Shown here in pieces: positions 11,934 through 24,005 of a stretch of 64,000 bases of DNA; within the stretch, counting starts at the first letter, position 1, and the number at the start of each line of letters is the position of its first letter. The DNA is taken from the NCBI GenBank assembly GCA_963978895.1, contig OZ022239.1, positions 31,119,906-31,183,905 of the forward strand, written 5' to 3'. The position numbers and the translations under genes are program-made. The notes beneath the pieces are model-generated. The model ran no database searches, was not told where the DNA came from, and saw only the letters and a program-made list of their open reading frames with translations. Source of the stretch: Erpobdella octoculata (Eukaryota > Annelida > Clitellata > Hirudinida > Erpobdellidae).

Positions 11934-13180
11934 TAGCAGTGCCCGTAGCGGCTTCGCTCGCATGAAATTAGAGAGTTTGAACAGTGCATCCATAGTAGAG
12001 ATCAATTGTTTAGGTCTCGGCTAGGCCCTTCGACAACTTAGCCCAGCCCGTTTTAAAAACCCGAACTCCTGGCCCGGCACAGCCCGTCTGAATTAGGCCC
12101 GGCCCCTTTTTACAGGCCTAGAAGTTCTATATACTTGATGAAAAACTTCGGCCCGTCCCACCTTGACTTCAGGTTTAGCCCGGCCCAAATAAAACCCTAA
12201 AATCACTAAAACATCTATATACTTGGTGAAAAATTTCGGCCCGTCCCACCTTGATTTAAGGTTTGGCCTGGCCCGTGTGAAGACTCTAAAATAAAGGCTT
12301 GACCCGCCGGTGATAAACTGTACTTAGCTACTTTTAACCGGCACAAAACTTCAAAATACTAATTTTTACATTTGTAGCACTTACAGTTTTTGAGTAGCAG
12401 TTATTTTGAAATCAAATAACCCTTATTTCCACCCCACATTTGAGGTCCTGGCAACCAAATTTTTAAAAAATGTTGAAACACTTATATCATTATTTTTTGA
12501 GTATATACTAAATACTAATTTTGACATCTGTAGCATTCACAGTTTTTGAGTAGCAGTTACTTTAAAAACCAAAGAAACCTTTTTTCCACCCCACATTTGA
12601 GGTCCTGAAAACCAAAATTTCAAAAAATGGTGAAACACGTATATCATTATTTTTAGAGTAGAAACTAAATACTAATTTTTACTTTTGTAGCATTCACAGT
12701 TTTTGAGTAGCAGCAACTTTAAAAACCAAGTAATCCTATTGTCCACCCCACATTTAAGGTCCTATAACCAAATTTGTAAAAAATGGTGAAACACGTATAT
12801 CTTTATTTTTAGAATTGAAACTAAATACTAATTTTTACATCTGTGGTATTTACAGTTTTTGAGTAGCAGTTACTTTAAAAAACAAATAACCCTATTTTCC
12901 AACCCACATTTGAGGTCCGGGAAACCGAATTTTCAAAAAATGGTGAAACACGTATCTTTTTATTTTTCAAAAAGAATCTATATACCAAATTTCAAAATCT
13001 CCTCATTTTTGGTTTTCGAGATATACATTGTTTTAGAAAAAAATTTGTTTTCCAGTTTTTTCCGCTCAGGAGCAAAATTTTCAAAAATCCTTTTTTAGCG
13101 GATGTTTACGCTATAAAAGTAATATAAGTTCCAAATTTCACGTTCCTAGGATGAGGCGTTTGAGCTCGGCGTTGATTATC

Positions 13181-13330
13181 AGTCAGTCATCTGTCAGTCA
13201 GTCAGTCAGTCAGTCAGTCAGTCAGTCAGTCAGTCAGTCAGTCAGTCAGTCAGTCAGTCAGTCAGTCAGTCAGTCAGTCAGTCAGTCAGTCAGTCAGTCA
13301 GTCAGTCAGTCAGTCAGTCAGTCAGTCAGG
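13181..13330 (+). repeat. (CAGT)n microsatellite
   Basis: About 37 copies of a tetranucleotide. The other two units of the tandem repeat have only 4-6 copies at the same place. It translates as SQSV repeats, which are not a protein. Confidence 0.97.
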
Positions 13331-13514
13331 ACATGTTCTTTTATATATATAGATATATATATATTTCACATAGCGAGGAATTAAATTTTCTCCAAAACAT
13401 GCTCTATTAAATACAACTCTCCATTTTAGGTTGACGAATTTTTTGCAAAACACTTCTAGGCTGCGTTTTTTAACTACAAAAAGACTACGACTATTAATGT
13501 TCATCTTTTATTTA

Positions 13515-13561
13515 AATCGCCAACTGGCCAGTTTCGACATTTTGTCATCATCAGGGCGATT
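13515..13561 (-). ncRNA. Hammerhead-type self-cleaving ribozyme motif (Penelope-type)
   Basis: Read on the minus strand: stem I AATCGCC pairs with GGCGATT (7 bp). The core CTGATGA is followed by stem II GACA/TGTC with an AAA loop, then GAAA, a minimal stem III within the palindrome CTGGCCAG, and TT at the cleavage site just before the stem I return strand. The core bases match the hammerhead consensus. One extra T lies between CTGATGA and stem II, which may bulge or weaken activity. A very short stem III is the known hallmark of hammerheads in Penelope-like elements, which can act as dimers. Confidence 0.68.
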
Positions 13562-13927
13562 ATAAACAAACTAAAATGAATAGTGATGTGTAAAAACAAA
13601 AAGACTCACTTTTAGTAATTTAAAAAATGAGATACAATTTATACAGGATATTGAAATGGTTGAAAAAGAGAAGTAAAAAATATATAAAACTACGTACATA
13701 TTAAATTAATAGGTTAATTTATTTTAAAGGTAAAGGAGAGAGATAAAACTTGATAAACATATAAAAAGACAAAGTTGCAAAAAAGTTAAAAAGTAAATTA
13801 GAAGTTCAAAATAAAAAGTAGAAAGTATAATGTATAAAATATTTAAACATAATTATATTAATGAAGCTTAAAAAGTAAGATATATTTTCCAAGATAAAAA
13901 TAAAGTTATTGTAGCTAGTATGTGGTG

Positions 13928-14191
13928 TTATCTACGTCTAACAGTAACATTTAATGCGAGGTGAGAAAATGAAATCATATCGACGGGTACGGGGACATCA
14001 TCGCAATCATTCAAACTTTCATTGTTTACGTTCGTACCATATTCTTCGCTATCCACTCCTGTACCCAAGGAGCCGGCAGCACGCATATGGTCGGGAGTGC
14101 TGCATGAAACATACGAGTCTACCGAGTCAGACCCGCATACAGATAGGTTAGTGGTGTCTTGAACAAAACTATCGTTGAGTTGAACAAACAA
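13928..14191 (-). pseudogene. C-terminal ORF fragment, probably of the Penelope-like element
   Basis: Eighty-seven acidic, serine-rich residues with a stop at 13928. No domain is recognised. It is placed with the Penelope-like remnant because it precedes the ribozyme-bearing segment on the same strand. Confidence 0.35.
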
Positions 14192-14849
14192 GTTTTATTT
14201 CAAATTCAAATTAATTTGGTAGAATAAGGTAGAATAAGATTCAAATTTCAATCGCTGAACCTGTTTTTTTTGCGTAAAGCTCATTTTGAGGGTCAAATCA
14301 CTGACACGCGCAACTTATGTAAACAAAAAATTCATACAGTGCCCCCCAGAAAGTTCTTGGGCCCCCCCACTTCCAAATTCCTGGTTACGGCCCTGTACAT
14401 TGTTAGTTTTTGTTCATTTTTTGATAAAACTCGTATAGATTGTTTTGCTTTTCAATTAACTTTTCAACAATAAAATTATTCTAAAAATACAGCAACATGA
14501 AATTCATCATTTTAAAAAAATTCAACAAATACGTAAGGAGCTAGATCCAAAAGCATAAACAACTCACTTTGAATCAAAGTTCAAGAAGAATGAACTGTAT
14601 GAAGTGCTTTATATAGAGATTTTTGGCTCAAGGTATGTTTTAAAACCATTTTTATGTAGTAATTTTTATTGAGAGTTTATTAGTTCGCAAGAGATACGCA
14701 TTCACGTAACATCCTGTTAACCCCATCAACTTCCCTGGGAAGGTTTTTATTGTCCAATGTTCTGGCCTTGCGCGCTAGAGCACGTTTATTTTATGCGACT
14801 ACCTAATCTAGATACTAGAGCCGTGATGCTGTTAAAAAAAGGAACCAAC

Positions 14850-15465
14850 GAGGTTACATCTCGTGAGCTCAGTTGCAGCATTTTGCGTCAATACCGTCTT
14901 ATTTCAAATGCGGATCTAAACGGTTGCAAGAGCACTTACAGCAATGCAACTTACATGTTGTTATTGAAGAAAAGAAGAACCTATTTAAAAAAAAAGTTTT
15001 TCAAATTTAAAAGTCATACGTTGTCAAAGTTTAAATGTTATCAAAGTTGCATGTTATCAGCTTAGTTGCCTTAGTTCACATATCAAAAACATTTACTCAG
15101 AATTATCCTAATGAAATAAAATTTATACATGTTATAGCTTAATGTTTTTAGTTATTAAATGAACAAAAATTAAAATTGTATTACTTTTACTTATAAAGTT
15201 ATTCAAACTTTATCACATGTCCCCTTTCCACATCTACACGGAGCTCGGAGACTCAGAGGCAGCATTTTTGGTCAATAGCGTCTTATTTTAAACACAGAAC
15301 TAAATAGTTGCTAGAGAACTTAAAGCACTTAGTTATTAAATAAACAAAAATTAAGATTGTATCACTCTTACTCTCTTACTTATAAAGCTGCTAGAGCACT
15401 TAGAGCAATGCCGTTTTCATATTTTTTTAAGAAGAAAAATAACCTATTTAAAAAAAGAATACTTC
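14850..15465 (+). repeat. Pair of diverged direct repeats of about 150-200 bp
   Basis: The text around 14855-15000 recurs in the same order and strand at 15238-15460, with many substitutions and an insertion. Confidence 0.55.
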
Positions 15466-15906
15466 TTGATTTTCAAACTGAGGAGTTAGGCAGAAAGTTC
15501 TACTAGAACCAGATTTCAAGAAAAATGAACTAACCACCATTTTACGTAGCCATCTTTTACAATTAATTTGATGTGTCATTTAATATTTTGTTCCAATAAA
15601 CACACGAGCAATAAAAGTTCTTGTAACTCCCTTTTTGCCAGGGGTACCCCTGCATAGTAAACTTTATTGGCAAGATCTATGCATTGACGTTTTAGATATG
15701 CGCCTGCCTAATATATATTTATGCTGATTTATGACTCATCATTCGTTCACTCACTCACTCTGGAATGCTCGCTTTTTATTATTTTACTATTTTTATAATT
15801 TATTCATTCATTTTTATTTATATTTTATGTATTTAAATTAAATTTTTATATTTCATTACAATATTACTATATGAATTGCCGTAGCAAGTGCATAGCTGTT
15901 TATTTC

Positions 15907-15945
<39 letters not shown>
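15907..15945 (+). repeat. (TTG)n microsatellite
   Basis: Thirteen trinucleotide copies. Confidence 0.97.
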
Positions 15946-15947
<2 letters not shown>

Positions 15948-17639
15948 GATTTAACGTCCTTTTACGACTATTTCTTATCAGCTTATTATTATATTATAAC
16001 ACTAAGTGTCGAATCCATAATGGTGGTGTTTTTTTGCAAAAAACATTGTCCCCGATATATTGTATACTTGGCTGGCTGAGGTTTTCCTTACATTAAACAG
16101 ATGGCAGTTAAAAAAAACTAAATGTATACAAAAAATAATATAATTTTAACTAAATTCGTTCCCTTAGTCGCCTAACAACTAAACTTGTATAAGATAGATT
16201 AATACAAATAATTTTATTTTCACAGGCATTTTAGGTTTCCATTACATTAGATGGCAATTGAAAAAAACTGTTCAGTCCCCGTGCCGTTAACTCCCGTCTG
16301 AATTAAGCAACAATAAGTTCTTCCAGTACTGTTAAAACCAATTCTTTAAGATCTCACTTCTGACCAATGTTGTAACATTAACAACCATATTTGGGTTTTT
16401 TAGAATGGCTTTACAATATTGAAAGTTATAAGTGAGCTAAATGTCAGCTACACCCTTACAATATCCATTCAACTAATAATTTTTACTAACGATCCTTCCA
16501 GTAAATAGAACTTAAAACTAATTAAAACATGAAATTTTAAATTCATTTTGTAAAGTTATGTGCACAAAAAATATTCAAAATTCACACTTTTTTAATTTTT
16601 CAGTTCAATTTATAACCAAACCAGTCTTTCAGCAAATTATTAGAAATAACGACCCATATTGCAAATCATTGTACAATGAATGCAGCACAGGTCCAATTTT
16701 TACCACCCCTATAAGAAGTTTGGACACCAAAAAAATAAATATTGTCAAAGATAGAAGGTATTATAATACGATTATCCGTCTTACGAGATATACTTCTGCA
16801 TATGGATGATCTATAATTGAAATAATGTACAGAACATAAAAAGAAAAAATAATAAAGAAAAAAACGAACTATAAAATAATTTTCTTATTAGCCTGGCAGA
16901 ATTTCTAAATAATGCAAATACTAAATGATGTTTTTGTAGATGTAAATGTATTTTTTTTTAAATTATTATCTACTTTTTAGTTTTTTATGGGGGAATTTTA
17001 TATTTATATGTAGTACATTTTTCAAAAATTTTCTAAAAGTCAAAATCTATACTTGACTGGGGGTAGTCGGCGATAGATTTTCCAACAATTCTCTAAATGG
17101 TTTCTAAAATTTTATAAAAAAAAACTTTTTAAAAACTTTAAAAACTTTATTTATTTTATTTATTTATTTCAGACCAAGTCAAAGGGCTATCAGCCGCTTA
17201 CATGAACAAGTAGCAACATTTAAAGCAAAAAAATGATAGAGCAACAGAGCTAGACTACAACAAGTAAATTAAAAACGAATTTTTAAAACCAATGCTCTTA
17301 TATGTAATTAAAACACAAATTTTGCAATCAATTTTTTCTTATATTACTCTTTTATTTTATATTAAAGTCGAAATATCTTAATTATATCGAAATATCGAAA
17401 TTAATTAAAATTAACTAAATTAATTGACTTATTGTAAAACTAATAATTGAATATTGCATTGTCTTCTATTTTGAGCATGTATGCAAAATTTGAAAAAAAT
17501 CTATCATCAGGAAGTGACTCAAAAATTGATTGCAAGATTTGAAACAGACAGAGAAACAAACAGACAGACAGAGAAACAGAGACGACGAGTTAATAAAAGC
17601 ATTGGTAAAAAAAGCACACAAATTAAAACTTAAAAAGAA

Positions 17640-18710
17640 AAAATTGATTAGTCATTCTAGTAATTGTTCTAAGGCACCCGAAATCTGAGAAATTGATTAA
17701 AGTAGTTGGATTGATGATTTGAATCTGGTTAAAGTTGTGGAATTTACAACATCAGCTGGTAAGGAATTCCACGGGTTTACCACACGGTTGCAAAAAAAGT
17801 GTTTTGAGGTTTCACATCGGAATTTGGTAGTTGTCAATCTGTGATTGTGTCCTCTGGTTCTGGAATAATTTGAATTGATGAAAGGTATTGTGGTTTGAGT
17901 GAGGTTATTTTTAATTTTGAAGCAAAGCGTGAGGTCAGCCAGTAATCGACGTTTCTCTAAAGAGTGTAATGTAAGTAGTTTAAGTCTTTGCATATAATGA
18001 TAAGGGGTCAGAGCAGGAATGGCTTTGGAAAATCGCTTCTGAATACTCTCTATCCTGTCTATAAGTGATTTCTTGTGAGGATTCCAGACAGGAGAGCTGT
18101 ATTCCAGTATTGGCCTAACATATGTACAGAATGCTTTTATTAGAATGTTTTGGTCTCTTGTAGAAAAAGACAGTAGAATCAGTTTGGATATAGTTGATGC
18201 TTTTTTTATGATGTTATCAATATATTTGTCAAAATGGAGACTATGGAGAGAAGAATCAATGATCACCCCTAGATCTCGAATTATGTCTACTCTTTCTAAC
18301 ATATGACTATTAATAAAATAATCGCAAGGGTTGAAACTTCTTCTGCAGCCAATCAATGAGAAAATCTGGCATTTATCCGGAGCAAGCTGCAACTGCCATT
18401 CATCACTCCATTTTGCTATACTGTCGAGAGAAAATTGTAACTGGGATGGAGACTTGTTGTAAAGTTTCACATCATCTGCAAAGAGCTTGCAAATGGTGTC
18501 CGAGTTAGCAAAAGTGCTGGGTAGATCATTTATGAAGAGTAGGAATAAGGTTGGCCCCAGAACGCTGCCCTGAGGAACTCCACTTGTGACAGAAACTTTA
18601 TCAGAGATAGAGCCATTAATGTTGACTCTTTGTGATCTCGATTTAAGAAAATCCATAAGCCAGCCTTTTATTTTTTTGTTCCGACTTTCGAGTTTCAAGA
18701 AATTTGTCAC
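17640..18710 (-). mobile_element. CR1/Jockey-like LINE, 3' half (reverse transcriptase)
   Basis: The minus-strand frame 18710-17697 encodes the second half of a reverse transcriptase: TSGVPQGSVLGPTLFLLFIN (motif B), CKLFADDVKLY (catalytic FADD), LAPDKCQ, RDLGVIID and the C-terminal RPILEYSSPVWNP, WNSLPADVV and LTRFK blocks. The frame stays open to its stop. Motifs upstream of the palm domain are missing: sequence begins at KLESRNKKIKGWLMDFLKS and then meets the 5' end of an oppositely oriented half. A 3' UTR of about 55 bp follows the stop. Confidence 0.85.
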
Positions 18711-18711
18711 A

Positions 18712-19988
18712 CCTAATTAATTTCCTAGTCATTATTTTAGTCATCTTCAGTTAATTTCGCAGTTAATAGTTTGGTGTTTTGTGTTTGGTCGAGAACTTTC
18801 GTTAATGCCACCAAAGTCAACCAAAGCTTCGACTTCCGAGGAGGTCTTGTTCGACTCTCCGGAAAGCATGTTCAACAAAATGCTGCAAATGAATGAAAAG
18901 TTGATGAGCATCTTCAAAAACTAAGCGAATGTTTGAACAAGCTGACCGAAAATATGACGATGATGGTTCAAAACGTGATGTTGGAAGTTACTAGGTCATT
19001 TACTGACTATCTTACAACTACGCTTACACCTTTACTAACAAAGCTTGAGGCATTAAAAGAAAATGATGCAACTGTTACCACCAACGTTGACACGGCTGCA
19101 AAAATAGCAACCAAAGCACTGTTGGACTTTGAGAAGGAAAAGAACGAAATAGAGCGAAGGTCGTCCAACGTCATTATTTCAGGCTTCACAGAGGGACCTG
19201 GTGCTAATGATTTGACAGTTTTTGAGGAGTTCTGTGAAAGAAACCTGACTGTAAAGCCACGAGTGGTTAGGACCAGGAGACTGGGCAGAGATAAGGGTCC
19301 TGCTTCCAAGCTCTGTGTCACTCTTAAAAGCAAAAGCTCTGTTGATGCAATCTTATCTTTATCTCGAATCCTTAGAGCTTCACCAGACCCTGAGCTGCGC
19401 AAGGTGTTTTTCAATCGAGATTTGACTTGCACACAGGCCGAACAAGTATATCAGAAGGGTTGAAAAACGCTCAGTTTCTTGAGACCAATCTAATGCTACC
19501 ACAAAGCCCTTTCGATGTTAGACCTACCACATGCAAATTGATTCTTACTAATCTCACAAGTTGTAATAATAAGTTTAATGAAGTCTTTATGTTTTTAAAC
19601 TCCGAGGAGCCTGATCTTTTTTGTTGCACCGAAACTTGGCTTAATCCTGACTCGCCCAACTCACTGTTTTGCCCAGATGGCTACAATGTGATCAGGCGAG
19701 ATAGAGATTCAAAAGGTGGAGGAGTTATGTTAATTGTTCGAGACTGTTTCTCTTATCGAGTGGTCGAAATTCCTAATGAGTTTGTTAATACAGAGCTTGT
19801 TTGTGTTGACTTATCGGCTGATCATTCTACTTACAGAATCATAGTTTATTATCGTTCAGGAGGATTTGACTTAGAGGCTGCAAATTATGCTTCTGAAAGT
19901 ATCAGATGCTTATATTACCTTTGTTCAGTCAAATACACCATCTGTTTATGTGGTGATTTTAATCTCCCAACTTTTAATTGGAAAAAAT
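18712..19988 (+). mobile_element. CR1/Jockey-like LINE, 5' half (ORF1 and start of endonuclease)
   Basis: This begins with a 5' UTR and an ATG at 18805 (MPPKSTKAS...). It contains an ORF1-like coiled region and RRSSNVIISGFTEG, which resembles the RNA-binding part of LINE ORF1 proteins, with a frameshift near 18920. From 19427 in another frame an endonuclease domain begins: FCCTETWLNPDSP, RDRDSKGGGVMLIV, IVYYRSGG and CLCGDFNLPTFNW, ending abruptly at 19988. The rest of the endonuclease and the first half of the reverse transcriptase are absent. Together with 17640-18710 it forms a head-to-head element with an internal loss. Confidence 0.8.
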
Positions 19989-20160
19989 AAAAATTTTGCC
20001 ATCTGTAATAAGTTATAACTCTTTTACGTCTGATTGAAACGATTCTAGTATACTTAATACTACAGCTAAAAAGTTATTCTCAGCTTTGAAATAATTGATA
20101 ACCTAACCAGTAATTTATTTTTAAGAAATGACTAAACAATTTGTCGGTAAAAATGGGATG

Positions 20161-20168
20161 GTTACACC
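20161..20168 (+). repeat. Left 8-bp TSD of the hAT element
   Basis: gttacacc, against gttacact at 25445-25452 (7 of 8). Confidence 0.8.
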
Positions 20169-21547
20169 CAGGGCCGGATTTAAAGGCAGGCCAACTAGGC
20201 CATGGCCAATGAGCCCCGCAAATTAAGGGGTCCCAAAAACATTTTGAGTAGTATGAAAATTTTTTTTAATATCAATCGATTTGCAATAAAATTATATCAT
20301 AGTGATTTCAATATTTGTATTGATAAAAATGTCATCTTAAAATAAAAAAATATTAAGTTAATTTCTCGGAAATGCAAAAATTCTCATTGGAAAGAATAAA
20401 TAGTGCAAAATAAAAAAAAATTCGGTTCTTTTGTTTTGTACAAACTTTTATTTAGGTTACAATCTCTGTTTGTGTGTGTGTGTGTGCGGCTTTCTCTGTA
20501 CACAAATCTTGCACGTAAAATTTAACCAGCTTTTTGACTAGCTAGGAAGCTGAAACTTTCAGCATAGCTTTATATTGGAGGACAATACATGATTCAATTA
20601 AAAAAAATTAATTTGAACATCTTTCGTATTTCTAAATCGAGTGTATTTGAAATTAAAGTTTGTGTTGAAAAAACTCGTTTTTTCCTTTACTTGTTTAATC
20701 ACTTCCGTTTCTGTCACTTTCTGGTTAAGTCTTTTCTTGTAGTTGTCTATTACTGAAATCAGTGTTCGTCAACGGCAACAATTAAATTAGTTTTTTTTCC
20801 AAAAAATTTTTTAAATGGGAAGAAACTCTTTAAGAACTTATGAAAGCGAAGCTGCAAAAAGAAAGAAAAAAGCAGAAATAGAAAAAAACATTAAGACACT
20901 TCGAAATCTCGATACTTTTCTGTTGAAAACAGAATCTCATGCTAATTCATCAACTTCAGCTAATTTTACAAACTTTGTCATAAGTGAAAAAGCTAATTTA
21001 TCAGGTGTTTTAGAGGACTAAATCGAGGTGACTCAAACTTTAAACGAACAATCAGAACTCGATGAAGAGACGGATATTCAAAAAGATTTGCCATTGAATA
21101 GAACAAGTGATCCAGGACTTTGGGATAACCTTTCAGCTGAGGATATACAATTTTGGATAGAGAGCGGTCCATCAACATGTCAAAATGCAGATATTGACTT
21201 TAAATCCTCTATAATAACGTATCAAGATCGCGATCGATATTGCTCAAAAAGCTTGTTTATGGAGAAAAAAGTAAACGGTGAAACGTTTAATAGAGAATGG
21301 CTCATATATTCATCAGCGTTAGGTTGTGTATTCTGTTTTGTCTGCAAACTTTTTGAAGCCTCAAAATTTGCTTTAGCCTCAACGGGATTTAAAGATTGGA
21401 AAAATTCTGTGGCATCAATTCAAGGCCATGAGAACTCATCGAACCATAGAAAAGCTTCTTTAGCATACTTTCACACACAAAAAATAACAACGTTTTAAAG
21501 GATCAACTTCTAAACGAAATTCGCAAAGAGAAAAACTACTGGAGAGA

Positions 21548-21795
21548 GGGTTTTTTTTTATTCATTTATTGAGCACCAATATAAGTATTAAACTTAAACA
21601 AAAGAAAATAACCAATAACCAAAACGACAAGAAAAATATAGTACCAAAATTTCAAAAAAAGAAAAAATCGATCAGTTGGGAAAGGAATAAGGTGCCCAAA
21701 AGGTTCGTCCGAAGGGAATTCCTTCCCGCCTAATGGACAACCTTTACAAAAGAACCAAAATGAGTGGGTTGAATTAAAACATTTCAAATAGTAGG
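21548..21795 (-). mobile_element. Short retro-insert in the hAT transposase
   Basis: Coding resumes at VLRRVTSVICTVI (21798 on) after about 245 bp of foreign sequence that opens with a T run and tttattcatttattgagc. That looks like the A-tailed 3' end of a minus-strand SINE or LINE. No family is recognised. Confidence 0.55.
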
Positions 21796-23031
21796 TTCTA
21801 AGAAGAGTCACGTCTGTAATTTGCACAGTGATTGAAAGAAACTTAGCTTTTAGAGGTTGAAATGAAAAATTTGTGGCTGAAAACAACGGGAATTTTATTG
21901 GTCTGCTCGAGTTGATTGCACAGTTTGATCCTTTTTTGGCCGAACACATAAAAAATTATGGTGACAGCGGTTCTGGGAAAACAAACTACCTCTCAAAGAC
22001 TACATGTGAGGAGTTGATCGTATTGATGGCAAGAAAAGTTTTGCCATCAATCAGCGATGATGTTCTAAAATCGAAGTATTATGGATTATCAGTAGACTCG
22101 ACACCTGATGTGAGCCACAAAAATCAACTATGTGTGATTTTGAGGTACATTGATCAAACTTCTAGTGATCCAATCGAACGATTTGTCAACTACATCCACA
22201 TCGATAATCACACAGGGGAAAATTTAGCAAATTTAACCGTGGGCTTTTTGGACGAAAGATTGAACTTGGAAATTAGCAACTGCAGAAGCCAGTCTTATGA
22301 TAACGCGAGCAATATGACTGGAAAATATATAGACATGAAAACTAAAATTTTGGAACTGAATAACTTGGCGAAATTCTTGCCATGTTCAGGTCATTCTCTA
22401 AACTTAGTGGGAGAGGCTGCTGTGGACTGTTGCATCGAAGGAATTAATTTTTTCGGTATTGTTCAAGAACTCTACAATTTTTTCTCTGTTTCTACAAAGC
22501 GATGGAGTATTTTGGGACAAGTAGCAAGTAGTTCATTGAAATCACTATCGAATACTCGATGGAGCGGTCATGCTGACTCGGTCAAATCCATTCAGCAGAA
22601 CTACGACAAATTGATGGAAGCATTGCTCAAAATCAATGAGAGTGAAAGTTTTGAAACGAAAGCAAAAGCTGAGGCTGGCAATTTACTATCGAAAATGGAA
22701 ACTTTTAAATTTGCCTTACAAATAATAATGTGGGATCAAATTTTACAACGAATGAATGCAGTTTCCAAATCATTGCAAAGTGCAACTATTACTCCGGATA
22801 CATGTTCTGAACTTTATTCATCTCTTGGTGATTATCTTCTTGGATTAACTGAAAAATTTGATTTAATAGAACGAGATGCTAAATTACTGTTACCAGAAAC
22901 TTGTTATTTAGAAAAGAGACGACGTAAAAAAGTGCTTTCATGTGAAAATCGCTCAGAAGAAACCCAGTTGAGTCCACGTGAAGAGTTTAAGACAAATGTT
23001 TTCTTAAATATCATCAATAATCTCACTACAC

Positions 23032-23890
23032 ATTTTTTTTTTTTTTTTTTTTACAAATTTATTTATAAAAAAAAAATCACAATTTCGACAAAAAACAAAT
23101 AAGGGGCAACAGAAAAAGAACAAATGTTCCTGCGAGACTGTAACCCTGTACATAAAATTGTAAAAAAGTAAAAATTTACAAAAGAGCAAATATCTTCACT
23201 GAATTGGTATGAAGTCTTTCAAAGTCTTGTGCAGCAGGTAATTTTTCAGAGAAGCCTTGAATGAGCTGAGAGAACTTTTGTTGATGTCATGCGGCAGAGA
23301 ATTCCAGATCTTAGGACCAACAAATTTTATCGAGTGCATTCCAAGTGTCGACCGGATCAATCCTGAACGGAAACAGTGTTTAGAACGCACAAAATGGTTG
23401 TGAACTTCTTCTGCTTTATAAAGGTGACTCGTTGAATATTGGGGTGAAAGATCATGTGCATACTTATACATGTAAATTGCTGATTGATATAGACAGACTT
23501 GATCAATTGTCAACAAATGGTTGTTTATCCGAGTGGTTTTGGTTGAATGACTCCTGGGCAGGTGAAAAATTGCTCTAATAATACGTTTTTGGAGAATCAT
23601 TATTTTTGTTATTCGACTTCTGTAGTTGATACACCATATAAAATTACAATAGTTAATGAAAGGATATATTAATGAAAAGTACAGTGTCAGCAAAACCTTG
23701 CTAGGAAGAAACCACGAAAGACGATGAATTATACCTGAATGCAGGGAAACTTTTTTGAAAACATAGTTTACATGATGAGCCCATGTTAAGTGTTGATCAA
23801 CGTAGACTCCTAAAAATTTTGTTACTGAAACATTATCTATTTTAGAGCCATCAACTGTTAGTTCTATGTTGTCTGGGGAAAACCTTTTAC
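23032..23890 (-). mobile_element. 5'-truncated CR1/Jockey-like LINE with poly(A) tail
   Basis: The minus strand encodes the C-terminal part of a reverse transcriptase. TKFLGVYVDQHLTWAHHVNY (about 23830-23770) is followed by LTLYFSLIYPFINYCNFIW, MILQKRIIRAIF and WNSLPHDINKSSLSSFK. The 3' end is a T run on the plus strand (23034-23052), preceded on the minus strand by aataaattt. It is inserted in the hAT transposase after NIINNLTT; the coding frame resumes at KERFQCYMEL (23905). Confidence 0.8.
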
Positions 23891-23997
23891 GAGGATTATG
23901 AAATTTGAAAGAAAGATTCCAATGCTACATGGAATTGAATGAAATATTTGGATTTTTAATAGACACAAGAATCAATAAAGATAAACTGAAGATTTGT

Positions 23998-24005
23998 GTT
24001 GACCG
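23998..24005 (+). repeat. Left 8-bp TSD of a hAT MITE
   Basis: gttgaccg, against gttggccg at 24880-24887 (7 of 8). Confidence 0.8.

Larger units (their letters stand above)
9308..13365 (+). repeat. Three-unit higher-order tandem repeat
   Basis: Three units of about 1.15, 1.48 and 1.43 kb (9308-10456, 10457-11931, 11932-13365) each begin actagcagtgsccgtagcgg and end with a CAGT run, ggacatgttctttt and a TA run. Each unit holds, in order, a GC-rich cggcccgtccc-type segment of about 350 bp, a variable number of roughly 155-bp subrepeats (about 3, 5 and 4; each containing gagtagcagttacttt and cacatttgaggtcc), and a unique-looking right part. A fragment of the GC-rich segment also occurs at about 30590-30690, so the family is dispersed. 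Open frames in it are repeat translations. Confidence 0.88.
13322..14200 (-). mobile_element. Penelope-like retroelement remnant
   Basis: On the minus strand this reads as an 87-residue frame (14191-13928, probably the end of an ORF), then about 360 bp of non-coding sequence, a hammerhead-type fold (13515-13561), and the start of a frame at 13504 containing KFVNLKWRVVFNRACFGEN followed by LIPRY. That ORF end, ribozyme-bearing repeat, ORF start order is what a tandem or LTR-flanked Penelope-like element gives. The NxLIP-type text resembles the N-terminal region of Penelope proteins. No reverse transcriptase core or GIY-YIG domain is visible, so the family call rests on the ribozyme and layout. 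Confidence 0.55.
14200..17635. other. Gene-free region with old repeats
   Basis: No convincing gene. A GC-rich block ending cctggttacggccctg (about 14375-14396) looks like the right end of a worn hAT MITE. The segments 14850-15000 and 15238-15460 are diverged copies of each other (shared gcagcattttg, ataccgtcttattt-like and agcacttacagcaatgc-like text). A (TTG)n run lies at 15907-15945. An 83-codon frame at 16558-16809 resembles no family that I know. Confidence 0.5.

Noticed and set aside
13151..13384. SQSV-repeat protein
   Set aside because: Translation of (CAGT)n.
14375..14396. Complete hAT MITE
   Set aside because: Only a right-like end (inverse of CAGGGCCGTAACCAGG) was found; no left end or TSD.
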